Shown piece after piece: positions 1-8,938 of a stretch of DNA of 64,000 bases. The translations under genes and the position numbers were made by a program. Below the pieces are notes generated by a model. It was not told the DNA's origin, did no database searches, and saw only the letters and a list, made by a program, of their open reading frames with translations. Position 1 is the stretch's first letter. Each line of letters begins with the position of its first letter. The stretch is from Corynebacterium urinipleomorphum (GTDB lineage Bacteria; Actinomycetota; Actinomycetes; Mycobacteriales; Mycobacteriaceae), in contig NZ_LT706963.1 in NCBI RefSeq assembly GCF_900155535.1, positions 65,929 to 129,928 of the forward strand, given 5' to 3'.

Positions 1-1
1 G

Positions 2-2038
2 CTCATCCCGTACGCCTTGGTCATGCTGCACCTGCGCGTGTTCTACGCCCGGGAGGAGGCGTGGACGCCCACGTTCATCATCGCCGGCATCACGCTGACC
101 AAAGTCGTGCTGGCGTTTCTGGCCCCCACCGTGGCCGCGCGGCCCGACCAGGTCGTGGTGCTGCTCGGCGCCGCGAACGGCTTCGGTTTCGTCGCCGGTG
201 CCGTCATCGGCGCATTCCTCTTGCGCCGGAAGCTCGGCTCCCTGAAGTTCGGCTCGGTCCTGCACACTTCTGTGTGGGCCGCAGCCGCGGGCCTCGTCGG
301 TATCGCCGCGGCTCTCCTCGTGCGCTTCCTGCTCCACCTCATTCCGGGCGGCATGCCAGGCCTGGCCATGGCCCTGGGCCGGCGCGACTCCTTCGGCCTG
401 CTGCTGGAGATCCTCATTCTCGGTGTCGTGTTCGTGGTGGCCACCGGCATCGCCCTGTCCTTCTCCACACTGCCGGAGGTGCGAAACCTCGGTGCCGCCC
501 TGGCCCGTATCCCCGGCCTGAACCGCATCGTGCGCACCAGTCCGGCGAATGACGTCTCCACCGGGGAAGTGGACCCGCAGGAAGTCTCGTCGCAGTTCTT
601 GGTCTCCGACACCTTCAACACCTCCCCGGTCCCGCCGCCGATGTCCGCAGGCGTTGTCCGGGGTCCGCGTCTGGTGCCCGGCGCGGCGGTGTCCGACGGG
701 CGCTTCCGCCTCATGCGCGATTACGGCTCCAGCTCCTGCGCCCGCTTCTGGCAGGCCCGCGAGCAGGAGACCGGGCGCATGGTGGCTCTGACCTTCGTGG
801 ATACGTGCGGTGCCGCCCCGCTGGCGCCGGTGTCACCGCGCCAGGCAGCTATTGATGCCGCAGGTGTCTGCCACCGCACCAACCAGCTCTCGGCACTGAA
901 CCTGCCCGCTGTGGCGCCGGTGATTGAGACGATCCGGTACCGCACCGGCTGCGTGGTCGTGGCGGAGTGGGTCCCGGGCTCCGACCTGAAGACGGTCGCC
1001 GACGCCGGCGAGCCGCTGCTCGACCAGGCAGTGGCCGCGGCGATGGTGCCGCTCACCGCCTCCATCGCCGCGGCCCACGAGCAAGGAGTGCCTCTTGGCC
1101 TGGACAACCGCAACCGCATGCGCGTGAGCGACGACGGTACCGTCGTCCTCGCCTTCCCCGCGGTCCTGCCTGCGGCACACCCCGGCAACGATGCGTCCGC
1201 CTATGCCTTCGCGCTGGAACTCCTCGCCGGCGCGGCTGAAACCAGTGAACTGACAGACATCACCCGCGCCGCCCGCGCCGAGCAGCCCGACTACCGCGGC
1301 ATCGAGCAATCCCTCATGGCAGTCGCCCAACAGACCAGCCCGCACACGATCGTGCGGCAACCGGAGAAGGACGAGCCCCAGCACGAACCAGGCCATGAAA
1401 CACGCCGAGGGGGCTTCGGCGAACGCGGCGTGGGCCCATTGGGAACCGCCGGACTGGTCACCGTGGCGATCACAGCGGTGCTGCTTGTCGCCGCACTGAC
1501 CGTGTACCTCGTGGGCCTGTTCAACAACCGGCCGGATTCCCCGATCACCAGTGAATCCGCGCGAGACGGCGCCGAGAATGTTTCTGAGGGCATCGAGAAC
1601 GCCCCCAGCGGCAAGCTCCCCGTCATCATCGCGCCGCTGAACGCCGCGCCATGGGGCGACAGCACCAGTAGCACGAGCAGTACGGACCTCAGCCCGCTTA
1701 TTGACGGCCAAGACTCCACCACCGCCTCCCTGACCGCCGGCGAGAGAATCCTGCTGACCCCGGAGGACGGCGGCGAGTTCGTTCCGGAGGAGCTCAACAT
1801 CGATTCCGGCGCTGACACGGGCACCAGTGGCTCCGCCTACACCATCTACGGCATCGACGAGCACACCCAGGACGCCACCGACGTCAATCACCTGCGCATC
1901 CTCGCCACCGGCACCCTGAAGGACAGCCACACGAGCGTCGACATCGACGACCAACCGGCAGTCACCGGCCTCGTTGTTTCCCTCGAGGATGAGGCCACCA
2001 TCAAAGGCGTCACCGTCGTGGGGTCACGCGTCCGCTGA
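2..2038 (+). CDS. murJ: MurJ/MviN lipid II flippase, C-terminal part with pseudokinase tail (5' partial)
   Basis: The reading frame is open at the window edge, so the N-terminal flippase helices lie upstream. What is visible begins with hydrophobic MurJ-type membrane segments (about 170 residues). A cytoplasmic protein-kinase-like domain follows, starting near VSDGRFRLMRDYG and lacking recognisable HRD and DFG motifs. Next come one membrane segment (VTVAITAVLLVAALTVYLVG) and an extracytoplasmic Ser/Thr/Asp-rich domain. This is the MviN architecture of mycobacteria and corynebacteria, in which MurJ flips lipid II and the pseudokinase domain is phosphorylated by PknB and bound by FhaA; both of those are also encoded in this window. 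Position immediately upstream of sigM-trxB-trxA-cwlM matches actinobacterial synteny. The family is clear; the function of the outer domain is not. Confidence 0.9.
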   Translation, partial: LIPYALVMLHLRVFYAREEAWTPTFIIAGITLTKVVLAFLAPTVAARPDQVVVLLGAANGFGFVAGAVIGAFLLRRKLGSLKFGSVLHTSVWAAAAGLVGIAAALLVRFLLHLIPGGMPGLAMALGRRDSFGLLLEILILGVVFVVATGIALSFSTLPEVRNLGAALARIPGLNRIVRTSPANDVSTGEVDPQEVSSQFLVSDTFNTSPVPPPMSAGVVRGPRLVPGAAVSDGRFRLMRDYGSSSCARFWQAREQETGRMVALTFVDTCGAAPLAPVSPRQAAIDAAGVCHRTNQLSALNLPAVAPVIETIRYRTGCVVVAEWVPGSDLKTVADAGEPLLDQAVAAAMVPLTASIAAAHEQGVPLGLDNRNRMRVSDDGTVVLAFPAVLPAAHPGNDASAYAFALELLAGAAETSELTDITRAARAEQPDYRGIEQSLMAVAQQTSPHTIVRQPEKDEPQHEPGHETRRGGFGERGVGPLGTAGLVTVAITAVLLVAALTVYLVGLFNNRPDSPITSESARDGAENVSEGIENAPSGKLPVIIAPLNAAPWGDSTSSTSSTDLSPLIDGQDSTTASLTAGERILLTPEDGGEFVPEELNIDSGADTGTSGSAYTIYGIDEHTQDATDVNHLRILATGTLKDSHTSVDIDDQPAVTGLVVSLEDEATIKGVTVVGSRVR

Positions 2039-2142
2039 CAGCTGCGCACTGAAGTGCGCACCGGCCCCGCGCGCCTGCCACCCCTGCCGGGCAGAATGGG
2101 ACCCGCACCACACATCGGGGACTTGTTCGGGGGGACGAGGAC

Positions 2143-2754
2143 ATGACGCACAGTCACGGCCGGTTGGCGCGCACCTACCGGCAGAACGCACTACGCAAGC
2201 AGCAACAGCAGGAGAAGACCGACAAAGCCCTGGTCAAAGACTATGTCGCGGGGGACCACCAAGCATTTGCCATCATCGTGCAAAGGCATAGGAAGAGAAT
2301 GTTGGCGGTGGCACGGCGGTACGCCCGCAACGAGCACGACGCGCAGGACATTGTCCAGGACGCGCTATTCAAGGCCTCGCGCAACATGCACACGTTCCGC
2401 TCCGAATCGGCGCTGACCACGTGGTTGCACCGATTGGTGCTCAACGCCGGGTACGACCACGCCAAGCGCGCGGACAACAAGCGCCAGCACGCCAGCCTCG
2501 ACGACACCGAGAAGATCAACCACGACTCGAACCGCTACCTCGCGCACGACCCGCTGGGCAACCTCGACCGCCTGCTCGCGCTCCGCCAGGCCATGGGCCA
2601 ACTCCCGGCCGCGCAACGCAGGGCTTTGATGCTTATCGACGTCGCCGGTTACTCCATCAACTCCGCCGCCACCCACCTGGGCGTGCGCCCCGGCACAGTG
2701 AAATCACGGAGGAACCGTGCGCGGCGGGCGCTGACGGAGTCCATGCGCAGTTAA
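2143..2754 (+). CDS. sigM: ECF RNA polymerase sigma factor SigM
   Basis: 203-residue ECF-type sigma factor. Region 2 runs roughly from residues 40 to 105 ([20 protein letters not shown], then the W-L promoter-melting helix [18 protein letters not shown]). Region 4 is about 145-200 and contains the helix-turn-helix [20 protein letters not shown]. The ATG follows a purine-rich GGGGGGACGAGGAC ribosome-binding stretch. The gene sits between murJ and trxB-trxA; in C. glutamicum SigM responds to disulfide stress and drives thioredoxin genes, so the context supports the name. No anti-sigma gene is seen between sigM and trxB. Confidence 0.9.
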   Translation: MTHSHGRLARTYRQNALRKQQQQEKTDKALVKDYVAGDHQAFAIIVQRHRKRMLAVARRYARNEHDAQDIVQDALFKASRNMHTFRSESALTTWLHRLVLNAGYDHAKRADNKRQHASLDDTEKINHDSNRYLAHDPLGNLDRLLALRQAMGQLPAAQRRALMLIDVAGYSINSAATHLGVRPGTVKSRRNRARRALTESMRS

Positions 2755-2768
2755 CTACACTGTCTGGC

Positions 2769-3857
2769 ATGACTGAGACGAACGAGTCGAACGTGCCCAA
2801 TGTGCCGAACGTGCCGAAAGTACCGGGCTTCCCCTCCGCCAATGCCCTGGGCGGATTCAACAGCGCTCCGGAGACCGCTCCGACCGAGGAGATGAAGGAA
2901 GCGGCGGAACGCTCCGGCGCCGAGGCCGACAGCTCCACGGTGCACGATGTCATCGTCGTCGGCTCCGGCCCGGCCGGCTACACCGCCGCCCTGTACACGG
3001 CGCGCGCCGACCTCAAGCCGCTCGTCTTCGAGGGCTACGAGTACGGCGGCGAGTTGATGAACACCACCGAGGTAGAGAACTTCCCCGGCTTCCAGAACGG
3101 AATCATGGGCCCGGACCTGATGATGGAAATGCGCGCCCAGGCCGAGCGCTTCGGCGCTGACCTGCGCGCCGACCAAGTGGACCGCGTGGAGCTAGAAGGC
3201 GACATCAAGAAAGTCTTCGTCGGCGACGAGGAGTTCCAGGCACGCGCCATCATCCTGGCCACCGGTGCCGCACCGCGCCACCTGGGCATTCCCGGCGAGC
3301 AGGAGTTGACCGGCCGCGGCGTGTCCACCTGCGCGACGTGCGACGGCTTCTTCTTCAAGGACCACCACATCGCCGTCGTCGGTGGCGGCGACTCCGCAAT
3401 GGAGGAGGCCACCTTCCTCACCCGCTTCGGCTCCAAGGTGACCATCATTCACCGCCGCGAGGAGTTCCGCGCCTCCCAGATCATGCTGGACCGCGCCAAG
3501 GAGAACGACAAGATCGAATTCCTCACCAACTCCGTCGTGGAGGAGGTTCTTGAGGACGGCGGCAGCGTCGCCGGCCTGCGCATCAAGAACACCCAGACGG
3601 GCGAGGAGTCCACGTTGGACGCCACCGCCATGTTCGTCGCCATCGGCCACGACCCGCGCTCCGGCTTCCTCGACGGTCAGGTGGCCACCGATTCCGAAGG
3701 CTACGTCACCGTCGAACAGCCCAGCACCAAGACGTCTGTTCCGGGCGTGTTCGCCGCCGGCGACTTGGTGGACAACTACTACCAGCAAGCCATCACCGCC
3801 GCGGGATCCGGATGCCGCGCCGCCATCGACGCAGAGCACTACCTCGAAGCGCTGTAA
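2769..3857 (+). CDS. trxB: Thioredoxin reductase
   Basis: FAD- and NADPH-dependent reductase of thioredoxin. The FAD Rossmann motif [11 protein letters not shown] begins near residue 62, the redox-active CATC lies in [11 protein letters not shown], the NADPH motif is [11 protein letters not shown], and the terminal FAD motif is [10 protein letters not shown]. At 362 residues it is about 45-55 longer than usual because of an N-terminal extension with repeated VPN units. The start at 2769 has no Shine-Dalgarno but is preceded by TACACT about seven bases upstream, which fits a leaderless transcript. An internal ATG at 2892 would give a normal-length enzyme. It is 14 bp after sigM and 39 bp before trxA. 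Confidence 0.93.
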   Translation: MTETNESNVPNVPNVPKVPGFPSANALGGFNSAPETAPTEEMKEAAERSGAEADSSTVHDVIVVGSGPAGYTAALYTARADLKPLVFEGYEYGGELMNTTEVENFPGFQNGIMGPDLMMEMRAQAERFGADLRADQVDRVELEGDIKKVFVGDEEFQARAIILATGAAPRHLGIPGEQELTGRGVSTCATCDGFFFKDHHIAVVGGGDSAMEEATFLTRFGSKVTIIHRREEFRASQIMLDRAKENDKIEFLTNSVVEEVLEDGGSVAGLRIKNTQTGEESTLDATAMFVAIGHDPRSGFLDGQVATDSEGYVTVEQPSTKTSVPGVFAAGDLVDNYYQQAITAAGSGCRAAIDAEHYLEAL

Positions 3858-3896
3858 CCACGCCACTTTCACTCACCAACGGAAAAGAGGACACAT

Positions 3897-4220
3897 ATGA
3901 GCACAGCTATCGATGTCAACCAAAACACCTTCAAGTCGGAGGTCGTCGAATCCGACGTGCCCGTCATCGTGGATTTCTGGGCCGAGTGGTGCGGCCCCTG
4001 CAAGAAGCTGTCCCCGATCCTGGACGAGGTCGCTGCGGAGTTGGGCGACCAGGTCAAGGTGGCCAAGGTGAACGTGGACCAGGAGCGTACCCTGGCGGCG
4101 ATGTTCCAGGTCATGTCCATCCCGAATGTCTTCATCTTCAAGGGTGGGCAGAAGGTCGACGAGTTCGTGGGCCTGGTGCCCAAGAGCGAGGTTCTCTCCC
4201 GCGTGCAATCCCACCTGTGA
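3897..4220 (+). CDS. trxA: Thioredoxin
   Basis: 107-residue classic thioredoxin with the WCGPC active site in FWAEWCGPCKKLSP and the cis-proline segment VMSIPNVFIFKGG. It is the electron acceptor of the adjacent TrxB and donates to ribonucleotide reductase, peroxiredoxins and similar partners. The ATG is preceded by GAAAAGAGGACAC. It forms the sigM-trxB-trxA unit typical of corynebacteria and mycobacteria (trxC in some nomenclatures). Confidence 0.95.
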   Translation: MSTAIDVNQNTFKSEVVESDVPVIVDFWAEWCGPCKKLSPILDEVAAELGDQVKVAKVNVDQERTLAAMFQVMSIPNVFIFKGGQKVDEFVGLVPKSEVLSRVQSHL

Positions 4221-4316
4221 CCATGGCAGCCGGTCAGGCATGCCATGCGACTCACGCGGACGCGGTGACAGTAAGATGAGACAGGTGCTCAAGGCTCGTG
4301 GTCAGGAAGGTGACTT

Positions 4317-5495
4317 GTGTTAGGTACGTATCGCGTGGGAGACTCCAGCGCGCGCGTCGCTGAAGTCCGCTCGTCCCTTGCACGCCTCGGGTTGCTCGAC
4401 GACTTCGAGGGCGACGTAGGGGAGTGGAATCGCCGCCGGTTCTCGCAGGAGGAGATGTACTTCGACGAGGATTTGAGCACGACGCTGAAGGCGTTCCAGC
4501 AGTCCCGCGGCATTTTGCCATCGGGCGAGATCGACGACATCACGTTGCGCGAGCTGCGCCACGCCTCCTACACGCTGGGTGCGCGTGCGCTGTCGTACCA
4601 GCCCAACCAGATCCTCGTCGGCGACGATGTGAGCCAGCTGCAGAAGCAGCTGCAGGAGCTCGGGTTCTACTCCGGGCGGATCGACGGCCACTTCGGCCCC
4701 GATACCCACACCGCGCTGTCGAACTACCAGATCAACTACGGCATCCAGGATGACGGCGTGTGTGGGCCAGAGACCTTGCACGCCCTGAGCTTGCTGGGCC
4801 GCCGCATCACCGGCGGATCGACGCAAGCGATCCGCGAGCGCGAGGTGGTCCGCATGGCGGGCCCACGTCTAACCGGCAAGCGCGTGGTCATCGACCCGAA
4901 CTTCAACGCCGAAGACATGGCCACCATCCAGGGGCCCTACGGCCAGATCACCGAGGAAGAGATCCTGTGGGATTTGGCCTCCCGTGTCGAGGCACGCATG
5001 ATCGCCGCCGGCATGGAGACAATCATGTCGCGCCCTCGCGGAGACAACCCGTCGCCCAAGGCGCGCGCGGACCTGGCGAACAGCTTCGAGGCGGACCTCA
5101 TGGTGTCCCTGCAGCTGGACCGGTACCAGAACGAGAAGGCCAACGGAGTGGCCACGTTCTACTTCGGTTCGGAGCTCGGCGCGTCCTCCATGACGGGCGA
5201 GATGCTCTCCGGCTTCATTCAGCGCGAGATCGTCGCACGCACGGAGCTAGGCAACTGCTTCAACCACGGCCGCACGTGGGAACTGCTGCGCATGACGCAG
5301 ATGCCGTCGGTGGAGATCGTGCTCGGTTACGTGACCAACGCCCACGACATGGCCATAATGACTAACCCGACGCAGCGCGATGCGATCGCGGAGGCCATCG
5401 TTGTGGCGGTGAAGAGGCTCTACCTCCTCGACCAGGATAACCAGCCCACGGGCACCTACTCGTTCACGGAGCTCCTGCGCCAGGAACGCTCCTAA
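4317..5495 (+). CDS. cwlM: CwlM-type pseudo-amidase (peptidoglycan synthesis regulator)
   Basis: 392 residues. Two peptidoglycan_binding_1-like domains (about 5-75 and 90-160) are followed by an amidase_3 fold (about 180-370). There is no signal peptide, so it is cytoplasmic. The GTG start follows GGAAGG. In active amidase_3 enzymes zinc is held by DPGHGG, a Glu and S(I/L)H. Here the first reads IDPNFN and the second His position reads SLQLD, so both histidines are gone. The catalytic Glu before the terminal GF-TN is also absent (VLGYVTN). This agrees with CwlM being a regulator of MurA after PknB phosphorylation in mycobacteria rather than a hydrolase. It overlaps the convergent GNAT-like gene by 4 bp. 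Confidence 0.88.
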   Translation: MLGTYRVGDSSARVAEVRSSLARLGLLDDFEGDVGEWNRRRFSQEEMYFDEDLSTTLKAFQQSRGILPSGEIDDITLRELRHASYTLGARALSYQPNQILVGDDVSQLQKQLQELGFYSGRIDGHFGPDTHTALSNYQINYGIQDDGVCGPETLHALSLLGRRITGGSTQAIREREVVRMAGPRLTGKRVVIDPNFNAEDMATIQGPYGQITEEEILWDLASRVEARMIAAGMETIMSRPRGDNPSPKARADLANSFEADLMVSLQLDRYQNEKANGVATFYFGSELGASSMTGEMLSGFIQREIVARTELGNCFNHGRTWELLRMTQMPSVEIVLGYVTNAHDMAIMTNPTQRDAIAEAIVVAVKRLYLLDQDNQPTGTYSFTELLRQERS

Positions 5496-6163
5496 GCTCC
5501 GCCCACGGGGACGCCGGCGAGGAGTTCGGCGATCTCCCGTTCCGTGAGCAAGTCGTGCGCGGGCGTCAGCTCCAGGCGCAACCGCGGGATCGCAGGGTGG
5601 TCAACCACGACGGTGAAGCCCGCGGATTCCAACACGTCGACGGGCATCACACCAATGGAGCTCCGTTTATCGACGATATCCCGCACCAGCCCCGTCACCT
5701 TCCCCTCCGCCAGCTCGGACACTGCCTCTGCGCGGTACCCGAACGCCTCGACGGCGGGAAGGGATTGCTGGGTGAGGGAGGCCACTGCGGCGTCGATAAG
5801 CACTGCCTCCCATCCTGTTCCTGCGGCTGCTACATCGATGTGCAGGCTGGTCAGGCAGAATGCGTCGGCCGAGAAGGGCGCGGTGGGCATGCGGACCGCT
5901 CCGGGCGCAGCGGACGGCGGGCACATGAGCAGCGTCGCATGCGCGCCTGCCGAGGTAGAGGGGTCGATGATGGAAAAGCCCACGGCTGGTTGCTCGTAGG
6001 CGAGGGAGAATAGCCATGCGGCTTTGTCCACCTCGGAGTCAATGCCGGCAAAGGCATCACCGAGAGGGTCGAGTTCCCAGAACACGCTGCGCGCCGTGGT
6101 TGGGTGAAGGCGGCTCAGGTTCGCCGCATCCAGCGGAATCACGCGGGCGTGTCGCAGCGGCAT
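5492..6163 (-). CDS. GNAT-like protein between cwlM and parB
   Basis: 223-residue protein. I chose the internal ATG at 6163 (MPLRHARVIPLD) because the longer frame reads through an arginine/serine-rich, shadow-like stretch into parB. The middle section (LTSLHIDVAAAGTGWEAVLI and onward to AVEAFGYRA) has the strand-helix rhythm and Gly-rich turn of a GNAT acetyl-CoA-binding site, but the fit is loose. The position, convergent with cwlM and just downstream of parB, corresponds to Rv3916c in M. tuberculosis, which is uncharacterised. It is probably co-transcribed with parB (10 bp gap). Function unknown. Confidence 0.75.
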   Translation of the reverse strand: MPLRHARVIPLDAANLSRLHPTTARSVFWELDPLGDAFAGIDSEVDKAAWLFSLAYEQPAVGFSIIDPSTSAGAHATLLMCPPSAAPGAVRMPTAPFSADAFCLTSLHIDVAAAGTGWEAVLIDAAVASLTQQSLPAVEAFGYRAEAVSELAEGKVTGLVRDIVDKRSSIGVMPVDVLESAGFTVVVDHPAIPRLRLELTPAHDLLTEREIAELLAGVPVGGA

Positions 6164-6173
6164 GGTCCTAGGG

Positions 6174-7250
6174 CTAGTCCGTGCCCTCGATGAGAGACAT
6201 GATGCGCTCAAAATCGTCGCGGTCACCGAATTCGACGACGATCTTGCCTTTGCGCTTGCCCATGGTGACGGAGACTTTGGTGTCCCACTCATCGGCGAGG
6301 CGGTCGGCCGCCCGGGTGAGGAATTCCGGCTGCGGGACGGGCTCGCGCTTCGGCTTCTCCGGCAGCGCCCCTTGACGGTTGAGCAGCGTCACGGCCTCCT
6401 CCGTCGCACGCACGGAAAGACCTTCGGCGACGATCCGGTCAGCCAGCTGCTCCTGCGCTTCCGGACCCACCTTCACGCCGAGCAGCGCGCGGGCGTGGCC
6501 GGCGCTCAACACTCCGGCGGCAACGCGGCGCTGCACCGGGACAGGCAGGTTGAGCAGGCGGATCGAGTTGGTGATCACCGGGCGGGAACGCCCCAAGCGG
6601 TCCGCGAGTTGCTCTTGAGTGACGCCGAATTCCTCCAGCAGCTGCTGGTAGGCGGCGGCCTCTTCGAGGGGATTGAGCTGGACGCGGTGGATATTCTCCA
6701 GCAGGGCATCGCGCAGCATGTCCTCGTCGGACGTCTCGCGCACGATGGCTGGAATGCGCTTTAGGCCAGCCTTGGAGGAGGCGCGCCAGCGGCGCTCACC
6801 CATGATGAGCTCGTAGCCGTCCTTCGCCGGGCGGACCACAATGGGCTGAAGCAGACCGAATTCCTTGACAGAGTGGACCAGCTCAGCCAGCTCTTCCTCG
6901 TCGAAGCTGGTGCGCGGCTGCTTCGCGTTGGGGAAGATGTCCCCGATCGGGATCTCCTGGTAGGTCGCACCGAAAGAGTCCGCGGGGTTCGTCCCCGTCA
7001 CCATTGCCGCCGGTACTGACGAGGGGCGGCCGACAGACGGAGCACCCGGAATCGTCGGGGCCCCCTTGACCTTCTTCTTCGGCTTCGGGTTGCTCCGCTC
7101 GCCCTTCTCATCGCGTGCTCCCTTGGTGCCGCCGATGATCACGTCCGCCGCACCGTCCCCGAGCGGGCCTGTCTTCTGGTGGTGGTCCGGGTTCGACGGA
7201 ATCAGCGCCGCCAAGCCGCGGCCCAGGCCGCCCTTGCGTTGCTCTGCCAT
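6174..7250 (-). CDS. parB: Chromosome partitioning protein ParB
   Basis: 358 residues starting [18 protein letters not shown], the usual ParB N-terminal ParA-interaction motif. The CTPase/ParB box [13 protein letters not shown] is intact, and the helix-turn-helix [20 protein letters not shown] for parS binding follows. The C-terminal dimerisation segment ends near MSLIEGTD. A Gly/Pro/Lys-rich linker (about residues 35-90) is longer than in many relatives. It lies 8 bp after parA, and together they segregate the origin. I found no full-length parS (TGTTTCACGTGAAACA) in this window on reading. Confidence 0.95.
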   Translation of the reverse strand: MAEQRKGGLGRGLAALIPSNPDHHQKTGPLGDGAADVIIGGTKGARDEKGERSNPKPKKKVKGAPTIPGAPSVGRPSSVPAAMVTGTNPADSFGATYQEIPIGDIFPNAKQPRTSFDEEELAELVHSVKEFGLLQPIVVRPAKDGYELIMGERRWRASSKAGLKRIPAIVRETSDEDMLRDALLENIHRVQLNPLEEAAAYQQLLEEFGVTQEQLADRLGRSRPVITNSIRLLNLPVPVQRRVAAGVLSAGHARALLGVKVGPEAQEQLADRIVAEGLSVRATEEAVTLLNRQGALPEKPKREPVPQPEFLTRAADRLADEWDTKVSVTMGKRKGKIVVEFGDRDDFERIMSLIEGTD

Positions 7251-7258
7251 AGCTCTAC

Positions 7259-8203
7259 TTAGTCCTCCTCGCTCAGCTGAGCGAAAATCTCGGGGCTGAC
7301 ACCGATCGGCCCGGTCGTCTCGTGCGGCTGGTAATCGCCGCGGGTAGCCAATTCGCGCGCGGCATCGAAGTACGCCAGTGCGCCGCGTGAACCCGGGTCG
7401 TATTCGATGACAGTCTGACCGTAGCCGGGCGCCTCCGACACCTTCACCGAGCGCGGGATCATATTGCGCAGCACCACGTCGCCGAACTGGCCGCGAACCT
7501 CTTCTGCGACCTGCTCGGAGAGCTTCGTACGGGCATCGAACATGGTCAACAGCACCGCGGAGATGTGCAGGTTCGGGTTCAAGGCGCCGCGGATCATGGT
7601 GATGTTGTTCAGCAGCTGTCCCACGCCCTCGAGCGCGTAGTACTCGCACTGGATGGGGATGAGCACCTCGTCGACTGCGTTCATCGCGTTGATGGTCAAC
7701 AGACCCAGCGACGGCGGGCAATCCACAAAGACGTAGTCGAAGCCCTGCTCCTCGAGGAAGCGGCCGCGGAGCGCATCCGCGAGGCGGTATTCGCGGCGCA
7801 CCAAACTGACCAACTCAATCTCCGCGCCCGCCAAGTCGATCGTGGCAGGAATGCACCAGAGATTGTCGTTGTCCCCGGAGCGCTGCAGAGCATCCTCCGG
7901 GGTGGCCTCACCAATGAGCAACTCGTAGCTGGATACCTCCCCGTCGCGGTGGGCGGCACCCAATGCGGTGGAGGCGTTGCCCTGCGGGTCCAAATCCACC
8001 ACCAGGACCTTACGGCCCAGCTTTGCCAGCGATGCGGCCAGGTTCACCGACGTGGTGGTCTTGCCCACGCCACCCTTCTGGTTCGCCACAGTGATCAGGC
8101 GCGGCTGCTCCGGCTTGGGCACCGTCGCCTTCCCGTTATTCATCCGCGCCGCGCGGCGAGCCGCCGCAGCAATCGGAGTGTCATCCCACTGCTGGTCGTC
8201 CAC
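7259..8203 (-). CDS. parA: Chromosome partitioning ATPase ParA
   Basis: Deviant Walker-A ATPase (KGGVGKTT near residue 50, Walker A' [10 protein letters not shown], Walker [11 protein letters not shown]) of the Soj/ParA family. The GTG at 8203 is chosen because GGGAGG lies four bases upstream; a TTG seven codons further upstream (8224) keeps the frame open. About 314 residues, with a short N-terminal extension typical of actinobacteria. It forms an operon with parB and acts with ParB-parS to move origins to the cell poles. Confidence 0.93.
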   Translation of the reverse strand: MDDQQWDDTPIAAAARRAARMNNGKATVPKPEQPRLITVANQKGGVGKTTTSVNLAASLAKLGRKVLVVDLDPQGNASTALGAAHRDGEVSSYELLIGEATPEDALQRSGDNDNLWCIPATIDLAGAEIELVSLVRREYRLADALRGRFLEEQGFDYVFVDCPPSLGLLTINAMNAVDEVLIPIQCEYYALEGVGQLLNNITMIRGALNPNLHISAVLLTMFDARTKLSEQVAEEVRGQFGDVVLRNMIPRSVKVSEAPGYGQTVIEYDPGSRGALAYFDAARELATRGDYQPHETTGPIGVSPEIFAQLSEED

Positions 8204-8249
8204 ATGGCCTCCCGTCACGGTCAAGTCAAAAGCAAAACGAAAAGAACTA

Positions 8250-8270
8250 ACTAGTCAGTGTCAGACTAGT
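8250..8270 (-). terminator. Inverted repeat between rsmG and parA, possible weak terminator
   Basis: ACTAGTC and GACTAGT form a perfect 7-bp inverted repeat with a 7-base spacer. Read on the minus strand it is followed by TTAGTTCTTTTCG and further T-rich sequence, which suggests a weak intrinsic terminator behind rsmG. Because it also sits just upstream of parA, an operator is an alternative. Confidence 0.35.
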
Positions 8271-8288
8271 AGAGCACCCGGACACACG

Positions 8289-8933
8289 TTAGCCCGCCCG
8301 CACAATGCGGATCAGGGTGGTGGGTTGCTCCAGCAGACCTTCACCGACAGTGAGAATCTCCGCGTCGGTGCCGCCAGCTTTGGCAATGACCTTGGCGTCG
8401 CGCTCCAGCTCCTCGGCCACGCTGGCTCCCTTCATCGCCGTCATCGAGCCGCCGGGGCGGACGAGGGGGAGCGACCAGGAAGCGAGTTTTCCTAGGGGGG
8501 CGACGGCGCGGGACGTCGTGACGTCGAAAAGCGTCTTCTTCTGCTCTTCCGCCCGGCCGCGCACGACCGTGACGTTGGTGAGGCCGAGCTCTTCCGTGAT
8601 CTCACCGAGGTACGTCGAGCGTTTCAGCAGAGGCTCGATGAGTGTGATCTGAAGATCCGGCCGCGCGATTGCCAGCGGGATGCCCGGCAGACCCGCGCCG
8701 GAACCGATATCGGCGACACTAAGGCCTTCGTCGAAGGCGTCGGCGATGACCGCGCAGTTGAGCACGTGGCGGCTCCACAGGCGCGAGATTTCCTTCGGAC
8801 CGATGAAGCCGCGCTCGGCGGCGGTGGTGGCTAGGGAATCGTGGTAGGCCTGCGCGAGCGGCAGCCGGTCGCCGAAAATCCGGGCGGCTGCCTCGGGCGC
8901 GTCCTCCCACTGGGCGGGCGTTGAATCAGGCAT
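8289..8933 (-). CDS. rsmG: 16S rRNA (guanine-527-N7)-methyltransferase RsmG (GidB)
   Basis: 214-residue SAM-dependent methyltransferase with the motif I loop VADIGSGAGLPGIPLAI and the GidB hallmark EPLLKRSTYL. It modifies G527 of 16S rRNA; loss-of-function mutations confer low-level streptomycin resistance in other bacteria. It lies five bases downstream of yidC, with no R3H/Jag gene between them. Confidence 0.95.
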   Translation of the reverse strand: MPDSTPAQWEDAPEAAARIFGDRLPLAQAYHDSLATTAAERGFIGPKEISRLWSRHVLNCAVIADAFDEGLSVADIGSGAGLPGIPLAIARPDLQITLIEPLLKRSTYLGEITEELGLTNVTVVRGRAEEQKKTLFDVTTSRAVAPLGKLASWSLPLVRPGGSMTAMKGASVAEELERDAKVIAKAGGTDAEILTVGEGLLEQPTTLIRIVRAG

Positions 8934-8938
8934 GAGCC

